NCBI GenBank assembly: GCA_005116955.1
Contig: SWDI01000003.1
Location: 369,335 to 433,334 of the forward strand
Origin: Nitrospira sp.
GTDB lineage: Bacteria; Nitrospirota; Nitrospiria; Nitrospirales; Nitrospiraceae
DNA: 64,000 nucleotides
Direction of reading: 5' to 3'
Made by a program: the position numbers and the translations under genes. Within the stretch, counting starts at the first letter, position 1. Every line of letters begins with the position of its first letter. Below, piece after piece: positions 1-7,625 of the stretch. The notes under the pieces are model-generated. The model was not told where the DNA came from. It saw nothing but the letters and a program-made list of their open reading frames with translations, and searched no databases.

Positions 1-2
1 AT

Positions 3-734
3 GAAGAGATCTCTGGGATCGAAAAGTTGTTGGTCGACGAACCTGATGACTTTCAGGCTCGCTGTCGACTCGGTGAACTGTACTTCAGCAAGGGGCGGCT
101 CGACGATGCGTTGGCCGAGGTTAAGAAAGCCATTGAGATGGCGGAATCTCTTCGTACGGAAATGAATCGTTCACTGGCCATGTATTACGCGAATCTGGGA
201 ACGATCTATGCGACGAAGAACATGGCCGATGAAGCCGAGGCCGAGTTTCGGCATGCGCTGGATATTTTCCCTCATGATGTCCTGGCGCTGTTCAATCTGG
301 GGAGGCTCTACGCAGACAAGAAGAAATACATGGAGGCCAAGGGGTACTACGAACGCCTCGTTGAGATCACGCCAGATGATCCGATTGCTTGGTACAATCT
401 CGCCGGCGTCTATATCGAGCTGGATAATCCCCAAGTATCCGATTACAACACGATTGACATGGGCATTCAGTGCTATCTTCGTACCTTGGAGCTGGATCCG
501 AAACACTTGGAGTCAAGCTTCAAGCTCATGGAAATCGCGCTCAGTCATAAGAAGACTGATTTGGCGGTCAGGGTCATGGAGAGTGCGGTGGAGCACAATC
601 CGGATGAACCGCTCGCGTATTACAACCTTATCAGCGTGTATGACAAGTGCAAGATGTTTGACCAGGCGGAAGAGGCCCGTAAACGGTTGAAAGAGCGGTT
701 TTCCAAGAAGCCGAAGGATGGTCCGAAGTCCTAA
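3..734 (+). CDS. TPR-repeat protein, 5' end outside the window
   Basis: This is a tetratricopeptide-repeat scaffold protein that probably mediates protein-protein contacts. The reading frame is open to the left edge, so the gene is cut at its 5' end; the first internal start codon is a TTG at 27, but the in-frame codons before it also read as plausible TPR protein. Repeated helix pairs are visible, for example AMYYANLGTIYATKNMADEA, then ALFNLGRLYADKKKYMEA, then AWYNLAGVYIEL, each with the usual small residues and a Pro-x-Asp before the next helix. The C-terminus is Lys-rich. tatA follows 24 bases downstream on the same strand. The specific partner is unknown. Confidence 0.85.
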   Translation, partial: EEISGIEKLLVDEPDDFQARCRLGELYFSKGRLDDALAEVKKAIEMAESLRTEMNRSLAMYYANLGTIYATKNMADEAEAEFRHALDIFPHDVLALFNLGRLYADKKKYMEAKGYYERLVEITPDDPIAWYNLAGVYIELDNPQVSDYNTIDMGIQCYLRTLELDPKHLESSFKLMEIALSHKKTDLAVRVMESAVEHNPDEPLAYYNLISVYDKCKMFDQAEEARKRLKERFSKKPKDGPKS

Positions 735-758
735 CTTATTTGTAAGAAGAGGTGCACT

Positions 759-1034
759 ATGTTTGGGAGTCTAGGGTTTACCGAGCTGATTCTCATCCTC
801 ATGATCGTGCTCATTATTTTCGGGGCAGGGAAATTACCGCAGTTAGGTGAGGGGATCGGCAAGGCGATCAAGGGATTTAAGAAGTCTGTCCATGAGGCGG
901 ATGCGATCGAGGCTGAAGCGCAGGCCGCGGCTCAACAGGCGACGGCGCCGCAAGCCGTGACGGCAGCTCCCACTCAGAGTGCCACATTGAATCAAGCTGC
1001 CGGGGCCGCTGCACAGCCGGCTCCACGCACCTAG
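759..1034 (+). CDS. tatA: Sec-independent translocase subunit TatA/TatE
   Basis: TatA forms the pore of the twin-arginine system that exports folded, often cofactor-containing proteins. The 91-residue protein has a short periplasmic N-terminus, one membrane helix (about residues 6-22), the hinge motif [10 protein letters not shown] and then an amphipathic helix ([11 protein letters not shown]), which is the family pattern. The tail after residue 50 is an Ala/Gln-rich low-complexity stretch, as is common. The start is the ATG after AAGAAGAGGTGCACT. No tatB or tatC is nearby. It lies beside exported heme proteins, although those appear to use Sec-type signals. Confidence 0.93.
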   Translation: MFGSLGFTELILILMIVLIIFGAGKLPQLGEGIGKAIKGFKKSVHEADAIEAEAQAAAQQATAPQAVTAAPTQSATLNQAAGAAAQPAPRT

Positions 1035-1256
1035 CAGTATGTTGAAAAGTCCTCCAGCGGCGTTCTCGCGTCGCTCAGAGGCTCAACGTACCGAAGCGTA
1101 GGCCTTGCCTCTTCGCTCGCTGAGGCCTTGGTCGGTGAAATGCGCGTCTTGGCTCGGCTCGCACGCCAAGTAGACATCTTCGATGTAGGCTGGGTTGGCG
1201 AAGTGGGCGCGCAGGGGTGGGCGGGTGAGAACGAAGGTCTTGTTGAACATCCTGCG
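1035..1256. repeat. Intergenic repeat family, copy 1 (long form)
   Basis: The element begins one base after the tatA stop codon. It has imperfect terminal inverted repeats (left CAGTATGTTGAAAAG, right CTTGTTGAACATCCTGCG) and the internal sequence CTCCAGCGGCGTTCTCGCG followed by GAGGCTCAACGTACCGAAGC. The same organisation returns at 5315 and 56410, and the bare termini at 3489. This copy carries about 75 extra bases in its right half. No protein is supported inside it. Confidence 0.75.
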
Positions 1257-1322
1257 CCGAGAGTCGAACGTGCGCGAACGGCAAAATAATTTTCTAACAG
1301 CCTTCTAGAGAGCGTCATACTT

Positions 1323-2576
1323 ATGGAAACCGAACTTGGCTTAGCTGCTGGTTACATTGAAACCTTTGCCGGAAACGGCAAGGCCCGAAGTACGGGTGAC
1401 GGCAAGCGTGCGGTGAAGTCCGGAATCCCGCTCCCCCATCACGTTGCACTAGACAAGGAAGAGAAGTGGCTGTACTTCGCCGAATCGGGATCTGACCGAG
1501 TCCGGCGCATTGACCTGCTACAAGGCACGCTCCACAATTTCGCCGGCATGGGGGAAACCTGCTATAGCGGAGATGAGGGCTCCTGTGCAGAAGCAGGACT
1601 CTATCTGCCCTTAGGCGTCGCGTTTGATTCCCACAATGATTTGTATATCTGTGATTCCGGGAGCAACCGGATTCGGAAAATCGATCATGAGACGGGCATC
1701 ATTACGACGGTGATCGGTACCGGTCAGCATGGGTTCAATGGGGACGGCCCCGCGCTGGATGTTAATCTGACCTGGCCTGCAGCAATTACCTTTGATCGCG
1801 ATGATGTCCTCTTCATCGCTGATACCCAAGCGCACAAGGTCAGGCGGTATGATCCCAAGACGGGAATGGTGACGACGATTGCTGGGGCCTGGACGGCTGA
1901 AGATGAGGCACGAGAACAGCCCTTGGTGGCGAGGAATTTGGTGGTGCTGTCAGGCGATGCGATCGGAATCGATTTCAGTGATGATCAGGGATGGCTCATG
2001 CCGGTCTGTTCCGATGGGCTGGATATGTCGATGTATCTGGACGATGGGAGGCCCGCGATGGAGGCGCGTCTCTACGACATTGTCGGGCTCGCGGTCGATG
2101 CAAAGGGCGATGTGTACGTGGTCGACAAGGGCAGCAATCGTGTCAGGAAAATCGATTCCCAGACGGGAATTATTTCGACGATCGCAGGGGTCTGCCGATA
2201 CGGATACGACGGCGACGATAAGCCGGCCGTTAGAGCCATGCTCCACGCCCCAGAGGCCGTGGTCTTTGATCACGACGGCAATCTATACATTTCCGATACC
2301 ATGAATCATCGGGTCCGTAAGGTAGATGTGAAGACCGGTGTCATAACTACGGTGGCGGGGAATGGCGATAGTGGGTATGAGGATAAGAATATCGGTGGCT
2401 GCGGCGCCGCTCGCTTTGTCGCCAAGGAATCGGCAGGGATGTTGAAACACGGCGACGGCCTGTTGGCGATTGAGGCCGTGGTGAATTCACCCGTCGGTTT
2501 GACCATGGATTCACAAGGCCACCTCTACATCTGCGAACGCGGAGAAAACAAGATCCGCCGTTTGAAGCTCGTCTAA
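1323..2576 (+). CDS. NHL-repeat beta-propeller protein
   Basis: This is a beta-propeller built of NHL repeats; such proteins serve as scaffolds or, in some members, as lactonases, and no catalytic function can be assigned here. Repeats of the form LYICDSGSNRIRKID-x-TGIITTVIG occur five to six times across the 417 residues (for example VYVVDKGSNRVRKID, LYISDTMNHRVRKVD, LYICERGENKIRRLK), and each is followed by a GxxGYxGD turn. No signal peptide is evident, so it may be cytoplasmic. The start is ATG at 1323. It is flanked by the repeat element upstream and the NxrC-like gene 86 bases downstream. Confidence 0.88.
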   Translation: METELGLAAGYIETFAGNGKARSTGDGKRAVKSGIPLPHHVALDKEEKWLYFAESGSDRVRRIDLLQGTLHNFAGMGETCYSGDEGSCAEAGLYLPLGVAFDSHNDLYICDSGSNRIRKIDHETGIITTVIGTGQHGFNGDGPALDVNLTWPAAITFDRDDVLFIADTQAHKVRRYDPKTGMVTTIAGAWTAEDEAREQPLVARNLVVLSGDAIGIDFSDDQGWLMPVCSDGLDMSMYLDDGRPAMEARLYDIVGLAVDAKGDVYVVDKGSNRVRKIDSQTGIISTIAGVCRYGYDGDDKPAVRAMLHAPEAVVFDHDGNLYISDTMNHRVRKVDVKTGVITTVAGNGDSGYEDKNIGGCGAARFVAKESAGMLKHGDGLLAIEAVVNSPVGLTMDSQGHLYICERGENKIRRLKLV

Positions 2577-2662
2577 TCCTCACCTCGATCCTTCACGTTT
2601 GTCCCGCACGGGTTTTGTGGTATTCTGAGTTCGGTTTTCTCTCGGAGTACCGTGCGGTGCGA

Positions 2663-3487
2663 ATGACCTACATCGACAGTTCCCGCTCTTATCTCCTTGG
2701 GTTTTTTTCTAGCCTGATTGTCGTTGCCAGTGTGCTCGGGGCGTTTGGGATACCGCTGGTCAGTTCCGAGGGGATGACCATCAGATCGTACCTGGTCCAC
2801 GGCGATCTGCCGAATGCCGCCGATGATACCGCTTGGCAACAGGTCTCACCAATCACGATTCCCCTGAGCGGGCAGGTGATCACGAGACCTGTGTGGCCAG
2901 AACCCACGGTGCATGCACTAACCGTGCGGTCCATCCACAACGGGACCGAGATCGCCTTTCTACTCGAATGGCAGGACAACACGAAGAATGATCGGCTCAC
3001 TCCGGGGACCTTCCGGGATGGCGTCGCGATTGGTCTTCCGCTCGGCGATGCGCCGGCATTTTTCTGCATGGGGCAGCTGGACCACTACGTCAATATTTGG
3101 CATTGGAAGGCGGACTGGCAAACCGATATCGATCGACGGGCGGCTCGGGCATCAGAAAAAAAAGAAGGCGAGGTTCGGACATTCGAAGTCATTCCGAGGC
3201 GGGTGTCGTCAGTCGAGGATTTGATCGGCGGGGGATTCAGCACGTTGACCACAAAGGATAAACAAGGGCGGGTGCAGGGACAGGCGGTCTGGAAGGACGG
3301 TGTCTGGCATGTCGTGATGCGCCGCCCTCTGGTGAGCGAAGAGCAAGAGAATGAAGCCACACTCGTTCCTGGTCGTATGCAGACCGTGTCATTCGCCGTG
3401 TGGAATGGGGAAAATAAAGAGCGAAACGGCCAGAAGGCTGTGGCGCCATGGTTTCAACTGAGCATCGATCCTGTCGCCAAACTGTAA
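2663..3487 (+). CDS. NxrC-like / ethylbenzene dehydrogenase gamma-type heme-binding protein
   Basis: The protein resembles the gamma subunits of DMSO-reductase-family type II enzymes (ethylbenzene dehydrogenase, nitrate and nitrite oxidoreductases), which bind a b-type heme in the periplasm and pass electrons from the Fe-S subunit. It has an N-terminal hydrophobic signal (SYLLGFFSSLIVVASVL) and a beta-rich domain with the family-typical VNIWHWKADW segment preceded by a FFCMG loop; in the family a Met and a Lys serve as axial ligands. The ATG at 2663 is preferred over an upstream start that would lengthen the N-terminus; GTG at 2657 is also possible. No alpha (molybdenum) or beta (Fe-S) subunit gene is in the window, so its partner is unknown. 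The assignment to nitrite oxidation is inference. Confidence 0.72.
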   Translation: MTYIDSSRSYLLGFFSSLIVVASVLGAFGIPLVSSEGMTIRSYLVHGDLPNAADDTAWQQVSPITIPLSGQVITRPVWPEPTVHALTVRSIHNGTEIAFLLEWQDNTKNDRLTPGTFRDGVAIGLPLGDAPAFFCMGQLDHYVNIWHWKADWQTDIDRRAARASEKKEGEVRTFEVIPRRVSSVEDLIGGGFSTLTTKDKQGRVQGQAVWKDGVWHVVMRRPLVSEEQENEATLVPGRMQTVSFAVWNGENKERNGQKAVAPWFQLSIDPVAKL

Positions 3488-3488
3488 C

Positions 3489-3521
3489 AGGATGCTGAGC
3501 AGTCTGTTTGAGCATCCTGCG
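3489..3521. repeat. Minimal copy of the intergenic repeat (termini only)
   Basis: CAGGATGCT and AGCATCCTG form a perfect 9-bp inverted repeat around a 13-base spacer, beginning one or two bases after the NxrC-like stop codon. The arms match the termini of the longer copies at 1035, 5315 and 56410, so this looks like an internal-deletion derivative. It could act as a transcript-end hairpin, although no T-run follows. Confidence 0.6.
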
Positions 3522-3560
3522 AACCAAGATGAGTCGGTATCAGGTTCGGAGGAACGTTAG

Positions 3561-3995
3561 GTGATTGGAACCGGAGTGTTGGGAGTCGCGCTGTTGAGCC
3601 TATTCCTCTTCGCCGGTGTGGAGGCCACGCGGGCTGCGGGGCAATCCGATGGGATGACGGAGGAAGAAGCGACTCGACTCGGTGAGGAATTCGGGATCGT
3701 CGTCGGAGCCGTGGACGAGGACATTCAGAAAGAACTGAAGCTCCAGCAACCGCAGGGAGTTGCCGTGTTCGAGGTGATCGGGAGTTCACGCGCGGATTAC
3801 GCAGGGATTAAGGTTCGTTCCGTCATTAAGGAAATTGATAAGCAGGAGATCCGAACCATGGCGGATTTCGGACGCGCCATTAAGAGAGCCATGAAAGAAT
3901 GTAATTTTACCGTCGGCACCTATGAGCCGGCCGATCCAGGTGATCCGGTCGGCTGGGGCGTCAATTTCCACTTTGTTGGTTGCAAACGAGATTAA
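3561..3995 (+). CDS. Exported PDZ-domain protein
   Basis: The 144-residue protein has an N-terminal hydrophobic signal (VLGVALLSLFLFAGVEATRA) followed by a single PDZ-like domain: VAVFEVIGSSRADYAGIKVR, then SVIKEIDKQEIRTMADFGRA, which is the usual 'domain binds carboxylate, then GDxIxxIdgxxI' layout. PDZ domains bind C-termini or regulate periplasmic proteases; there is no protease domain here. The start is GTG at 3561, supported by GGAGG eight bases upstream. Its end overlaps the ribosome-binding region of the following cytochrome gene, suggesting co-translation with it. Confidence 0.8.
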   Translation: MIGTGVLGVALLSLFLFAGVEATRAAGQSDGMTEEEATRLGEEFGIVVGAVDEDIQKELKLQQPQGVAVFEVIGSSRADYAGIKVRSVIKEIDKQEIRTMADFGRAIKRAMKECNFTVGTYEPADPGDPVGWGVNFHFVGCKRD

Positions 3996-4015
3996 GGAGT
4001 GAAGGTCGTTTGAAC

Positions 4016-5314
4016 ATGGTAAGGCTGCGAATCGTCCGCATAATCGGGATACTAGTGATGGCGGGTTGCCTGACTAGCCTCTATCACGATCTGGCGATTG
4101 CTCAGGAGGCGAACAGTCGGTCTGTGCCTGAGTGGGTAGCTGAAATCGAGAAAATCTTCATCCGTTCTGAAGACTGCAAACAGTGCCATGAGCGTCATTA
4201 CGAAGAGTGGAAGGGCGTCAGAGAGCAGACGCCGGATTTGAAGACCTTTGGCCGAGTGGACGCGGCCCTTTTACATGGCACGTCGCTGGAGTCACCTGTT
4301 TTTCGAACGGTGTTGGGTCTTTGGAAACAGACGAATCCAACCGCAGATGAACAGGGACGATGCCTCTCTTGTCATGTGCCTGCTGTCACCGTGTTCCCTC
4401 AGCATGCCGAGAAGATAGTGGCGGACGTGCTCGCCCGCAAGTCGGGAATCGAAGGAATCGGGTGCTCAGCTTGCCATTTGATGAATGGAATGGAAAAGGG
4501 ATTGAACTCACCGCCCACATTCAAATTGCAGCCAGGCAACATACTCTATGGCCCCTATTCCAATCCCGAAGAAAATCTTGTCCATCCTGCTGTACAGTCT
4601 GAGCACTTTCGAGGAGCCAATTATTGTGCTGCGTGCCATTTCGACAAAGTAAAGGATGTGGCACAGAAGAATCTGCCGGGAGAAATTCTCGAGGGAACGA
4701 TTTGTCAGGATTGCCACATGGAGCCCTCGACCGGCAGTTCTACGTCGAGACGTGGAGCCATGACGAGAGCGATCGGACGCCACTGGTTTCGCGGTGTCGT
4801 CGTCGCCGGTACGATGCTGAAGAATCGGAATCTGCAGGCGGAGTGGATGCCTCGTATCGATGTGGATGTGACGAAGGTCGGCACGGTGATGGAGGGAATC
4901 GGGATTGTGAAGGTGGGCAGTCTCCCACACAGTTTCCCCGATGGCGATCCGGTATTGAAACAGTTCTTCCTGACGGTTACGGCGAAGGATGCGGCAGGCA
5001 GGACCTTAGCGGAAGAGACGAAGCAATTTGGGTTGCCGTACGACAAGATCCTTCGCGGTCCGATTCCTGATCCCTTCATCAAGGGTGGCAACACGAGGAA
5101 GGTTCCATTTGCGCTGACGCTCCCGGCCGGCACTGCCGCTTCGTCGATCGAAGCAGTGCTCACCTACGCGCTCATTCCGACGCCTGAACCCATGCTGACG
5201 GACAAGTATCTCGCTTCCTTGCAGACCGAGAAAGAACGGGAAGAGGCGAAGCAAATCATCCAAGAATATACCCAGCGGCATTTTCTAACATATCGTGTCA
5301 AATCACTCTCCTAG
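4016..5314 (+). CDS. Periplasmic pentaheme cytochrome c (cytochrome c554-like)
   Basis: This is a multiheme electron-transfer protein. After a signal peptide (ending near AIAQEA) there are five CxxCH heme-attachment motifs at about residues 54 (CKQCH), 116 (CLSCH), 150 (CSACH), 204 (CAACH) and 230 (CQDCH). The spacing and the CxxCHExxYEEW start resemble the cytochrome c554 group. The C-terminal 200 residues have no heme motif and look beta-rich. The start is uncertain: ATG at 4016 or TTG at 4010 (AAGGAG lies at 3994). It is paralogous to the gene at 5453, and together with the PDZ and NxrC-like genes suggests a periplasmic electron-transfer unit. Substrate unknown. Confidence 0.85.
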   Translation: MVRLRIVRIIGILVMAGCLTSLYHDLAIAQEANSRSVPEWVAEIEKIFIRSEDCKQCHERHYEEWKGVREQTPDLKTFGRVDAALLHGTSLESPVFRTVLGLWKQTNPTADEQGRCLSCHVPAVTVFPQHAEKIVADVLARKSGIEGIGCSACHLMNGMEKGLNSPPTFKLQPGNILYGPYSNPEENLVHPAVQSEHFRGANYCAACHFDKVKDVAQKNLPGEILEGTICQDCHMEPSTGSSTSRRGAMTRAIGRHWFRGVVVAGTMLKNRNLQAEWMPRIDVDVTKVGTVMEGIGIVKVGSLPHSFPDGDPVLKQFFLTVTAKDAAGRTLAEETKQFGLPYDKILRGPIPDPFIKGGNTRKVPFALTLPAGTAASSIEAVLTYALIPTPEPMLTDKYLASLQTEKEREEAKQIIQEYTQRHFLTYRVKSLS

Positions 5315-5437
5315 TAGGATGTTGAAAAACCCCTCCAGCGGCGTTCTCGCGTCGCTCAGCAGCTCAACGTATCGAAGCGTACGCCTCGCTCCTTCGCTTG
5401 CTGCGGCCTTGCCAGAGGTCTTTTTGAACATCCTGCG
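5315..5437. repeat. Intergenic repeat family, copy 2
   Basis: This copy starts directly after the TAG of the preceding cytochrome gene. Termini are TAGGATGTTGAAAAAC and TTTTTGAACATCCTGCGG, an imperfect inverted repeat of about 16 bases, enclosing CTCCAGCGGCGTTCTCGCG and a GAAGCGTACGC palindrome-like core. It is the most compact full copy in the window. Its right end abuts the start region of the next cytochrome gene. Confidence 0.78.
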
Positions 5438-5452
5438 GGAGTGCTAGTAATC

Positions 5453-6694
5453 GTGAAACCGTTGTCTATCATGACGGTGGTTGGGCTCAGTTGTTTTGTG
5501 ACGATTTGTGCCGCTGTGTTATCTGATGGCACGGTCACTTCCGCGCTCGCACAGACCGGTGTGAGTCAACCATTGATCGAGAAGACCTTTCCTCACTCGA
5601 ATAAATGTAAGCGCTGTCACGAACGGGTCTATGAAGAGTGGGAAACGTCGCCGTTGGCGAAGTCCATCCATTCTCCGGCGTTCCGTGCCTCGCTCGATGC
5701 GTATCTTAAATCACCAGGTGGAAAAGACAAAGCTGTGTGTTTTCGCTGCCATGCCCCGCATGTGCGGGAGTTTTTGGATTCCGCCCAACTCTTTATTGAT
5801 CAAGCAAAAGCAGGCGATCCCTCCTTGGATGGTGTCGCCTGTAGCCAGTGCCATCTCATCAAGCAGGTAGACCGAGCCAAACATCCTCCGGAGCCGAAGT
5901 ATGAGATCGGCGGGAAGACGTTGTATGGATCCTACAAAGATTTTGTCCCGAATCTCGCCCATCAGTCGATGGAATTGGGCCTGTTTCAGAAGTCCGATCT
6001 GTGTTTGAACTGCCATCAGTCGGTGCCGTCAGCGACGAACTTGGGTAAGGCCAACGATTTGCTTGGGAACTGGGATCAGAGTCGGGCCGGCAAGTCCGGC
6101 AAAGAATGCCAGACCTGTCATATGCCACAACAAGTAGGGGAGTCGGCCAATGGGGAGAAGAAACGGACGATCGCCAATCATAGCTTCCCTGGACGAATTG
6201 GGAAACTCCGCCAAGAGGCGGCGAAGCTGGACGTGCAGACCAGGGTCGAGGGCGACAAAACAACCGTTGTGGTCAAAGTTCAAAGCCTCGTGCCGCATAA
6301 TCTGCCTGCTACTCATCCGGCCTGGGCTGCGGTTCTTCTCAATCTGGACATCAAAGGGAAAAACCTAAAAACGGTGTTCACCGATAAGCGTGTCTATGGT
6401 CGGACGTACTTGGATGCCCAGGGACAGCCGACGATCTTTGACTTCGAAGCAGCGAAAGTGGCTGAAGACACAGTCTTGAAACCAGAAGAGACGAGGGAGG
6501 AAGTCTTCATCTTCCCGACGCCGAAAGATACCAAGACCTTCGACGTCGAAGTCGGGCTCAATTACTCTCCATTGAACGGGCCTGCTTCCTTCCTCCAGCG
6601 TGTCGAAGCAGAGTCATCCCAAGGCGCACAAGATCCGGTCTTCCAGCCGATCGAGATCGTGAAACGCACGGAGAATGTTCCGGTTGGCAAGTAA
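5453..6694 (+). CDS. Periplasmic pentaheme cytochrome c, paralogue of the upstream cytochrome
   Basis: Five CxxCH motifs are present at about residues 52 (CKRCH), 96 (CFRCH), 130 (CSQCH), 184 (CLNCH) and 219 (CQTCH), in the same order and with similar local sequence (CxRCHERVYEEW, GVACSQCHLI) as the gene at 4016, so the two arose by duplication. A signal peptide ends near TSALAQ. The 190-residue C-terminal part lacks hemes. Start codon candidates are GTG at 5453 or 5441; both lie just behind the right end of the repeat element, so the duplication product is separated from its partner by the repeat. Likely role: periplasmic electron carrier or small redox enzyme. Confidence 0.85.
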   Translation: MKPLSIMTVVGLSCFVTICAAVLSDGTVTSALAQTGVSQPLIEKTFPHSNKCKRCHERVYEEWETSPLAKSIHSPAFRASLDAYLKSPGGKDKAVCFRCHAPHVREFLDSAQLFIDQAKAGDPSLDGVACSQCHLIKQVDRAKHPPEPKYEIGGKTLYGSYKDFVPNLAHQSMELGLFQKSDLCLNCHQSVPSATNLGKANDLLGNWDQSRAGKSGKECQTCHMPQQVGESANGEKKRTIANHSFPGRIGKLRQEAAKLDVQTRVEGDKTTVVVKVQSLVPHNLPATHPAWAAVLLNLDIKGKNLKTVFTDKRVYGRTYLDAQGQPTIFDFEAAKVAEDTVLKPEETREEVFIFPTPKDTKTFDVEVGLNYSPLNGPASFLQRVEAESSQGAQDPVFQPIEIVKRTENVPVGK

Positions 6695-6942
6695 TCGTCG
6701 TGCGTCATTCCCTGAAGCACAAACAAGAGTGATACAGATGGCCTCTTGACTGTGAGATACGAAGGACACTTCACGAGATATGCTGCCCAACAGCTGGTGC
6801 TTGTGCCGGGTTTTCCAGCACCTTGACACATCTTTGGAAAGTCAGGAGAATCGCCAGACTATTTAGAATAGGAGCACGATAATATCCTGGCCATGGTGCG
6901 TTTGAGTTAAACGAGGGCGAGGATCTCCGATAGGGGAAGAAG

Positions 6943-7203
6943 ATGCCAGCTATCTCTATATTTTTTGGAATCATTATCAGAATGTTCTACAACGAGCACG
7001 AGCCGATGCATTTTCACGCTGAGCATCAGGGGCAACGAGGTAAGTTTGACCTCACTGGTCGGATGGTGATCGGCAACATAGGCTCCAAGACAGCGCAACG
7101 CCTGATCAAACAGTGGGCGAAAGAACATGAGACCGAGATCCGTGCGAACTGGCGGCGCATGAAGGCTGGTAAACCGCTCGAAATGATTGAGCCGTTACGG
7201 TGA
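6943..7203 (+). CDS. DUF4160 family protein
   Basis: An 86-residue protein with the DUF4160 signature: start PAISIFFGIIIRMFYNEHEP, then HFHAEHQGQ, then an alpha-helical C-terminus (LIKQWAKEHETEIRANW). Function is unknown; the family is nearly always encoded next to a DUF2442 gene, as here, and such pairs have been suggested to behave like toxin-antitoxin or DNA-binding pairs. GGGGAAGAAG precedes the ATG. The 14-base spacing to the next gene indicates an operon. Confidence 0.85.
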   Translation: MPAISIFFGIIIRMFYNEHEPMHFHAEHQGQRGKFDLTGRMVIGNIGSKTAQRLIKQWAKEHETEIRANWRRMKAGKPLEMIEPLR

Positions 7204-7216
7204 ACAAGGAGGCGTC

Positions 7217-7477
7217 ATGAACAGGATTCCGTATGTGACCAAGGCCGAATATCGAGGCGGGTATCGGATTCGTGTGACCTTCGATGACGAATCTCAGAAG
7301 ACGGTCGACTTCCGACGCTACCTGAAGGGACCGGTTTTTGAGCCGCTGAAGGACGTCAAATACTTTCAACGCTTCTTCCTCGACGGCTGGACGGTCGCCT
7401 GGCCGAACGGTGCGGATATCGCACCTGAGGAACTGTACGCGAGCGTCGATGTCGGTACCGAACGTGGAGCGGCATAG
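7217..7477 (+). CDS. DUF2442 family protein
   Basis: An 86-residue DUF2442 protein: GGYRIRVTFDDESQKTVDFR, then a loop ending FFLDGWTVAWPNGADIAPEEL, the typical family C-terminus ('WPNGxDixPexLy'). ATG at 7217 follows AAGGAGG and is clearly the start. It forms a two-gene unit with the DUF4160 gene just upstream. DUF2442 proteins are small beta-rich proteins of unknown function. Confidence 0.88.
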   Translation: MNRIPYVTKAEYRGGYRIRVTFDDESQKTVDFRRYLKGPVFEPLKDVKYFQRFFLDGWTVAWPNGADIAPEELYASVDVGTERGAA

Positions 7478-7625
7478 CCAGGCGATATAGGCTGATAGTC
7501 AACAGACGGTGCGAGTTCAGAGAGCGGGTATGCACGATGCAAGATCCGACCCCAATTTCCATTACCTAAGATACTGACTGGTTCGCTAGTAGACTGCATC
7601 TCGGACAAAAGTAGGTGCCAGACCC

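Noticed and set aside
1031-1318. Minus-strand frame within the first repeat copy
   Set aside because: It is composed of the repeat sequence itself and is not preserved in the other copies.
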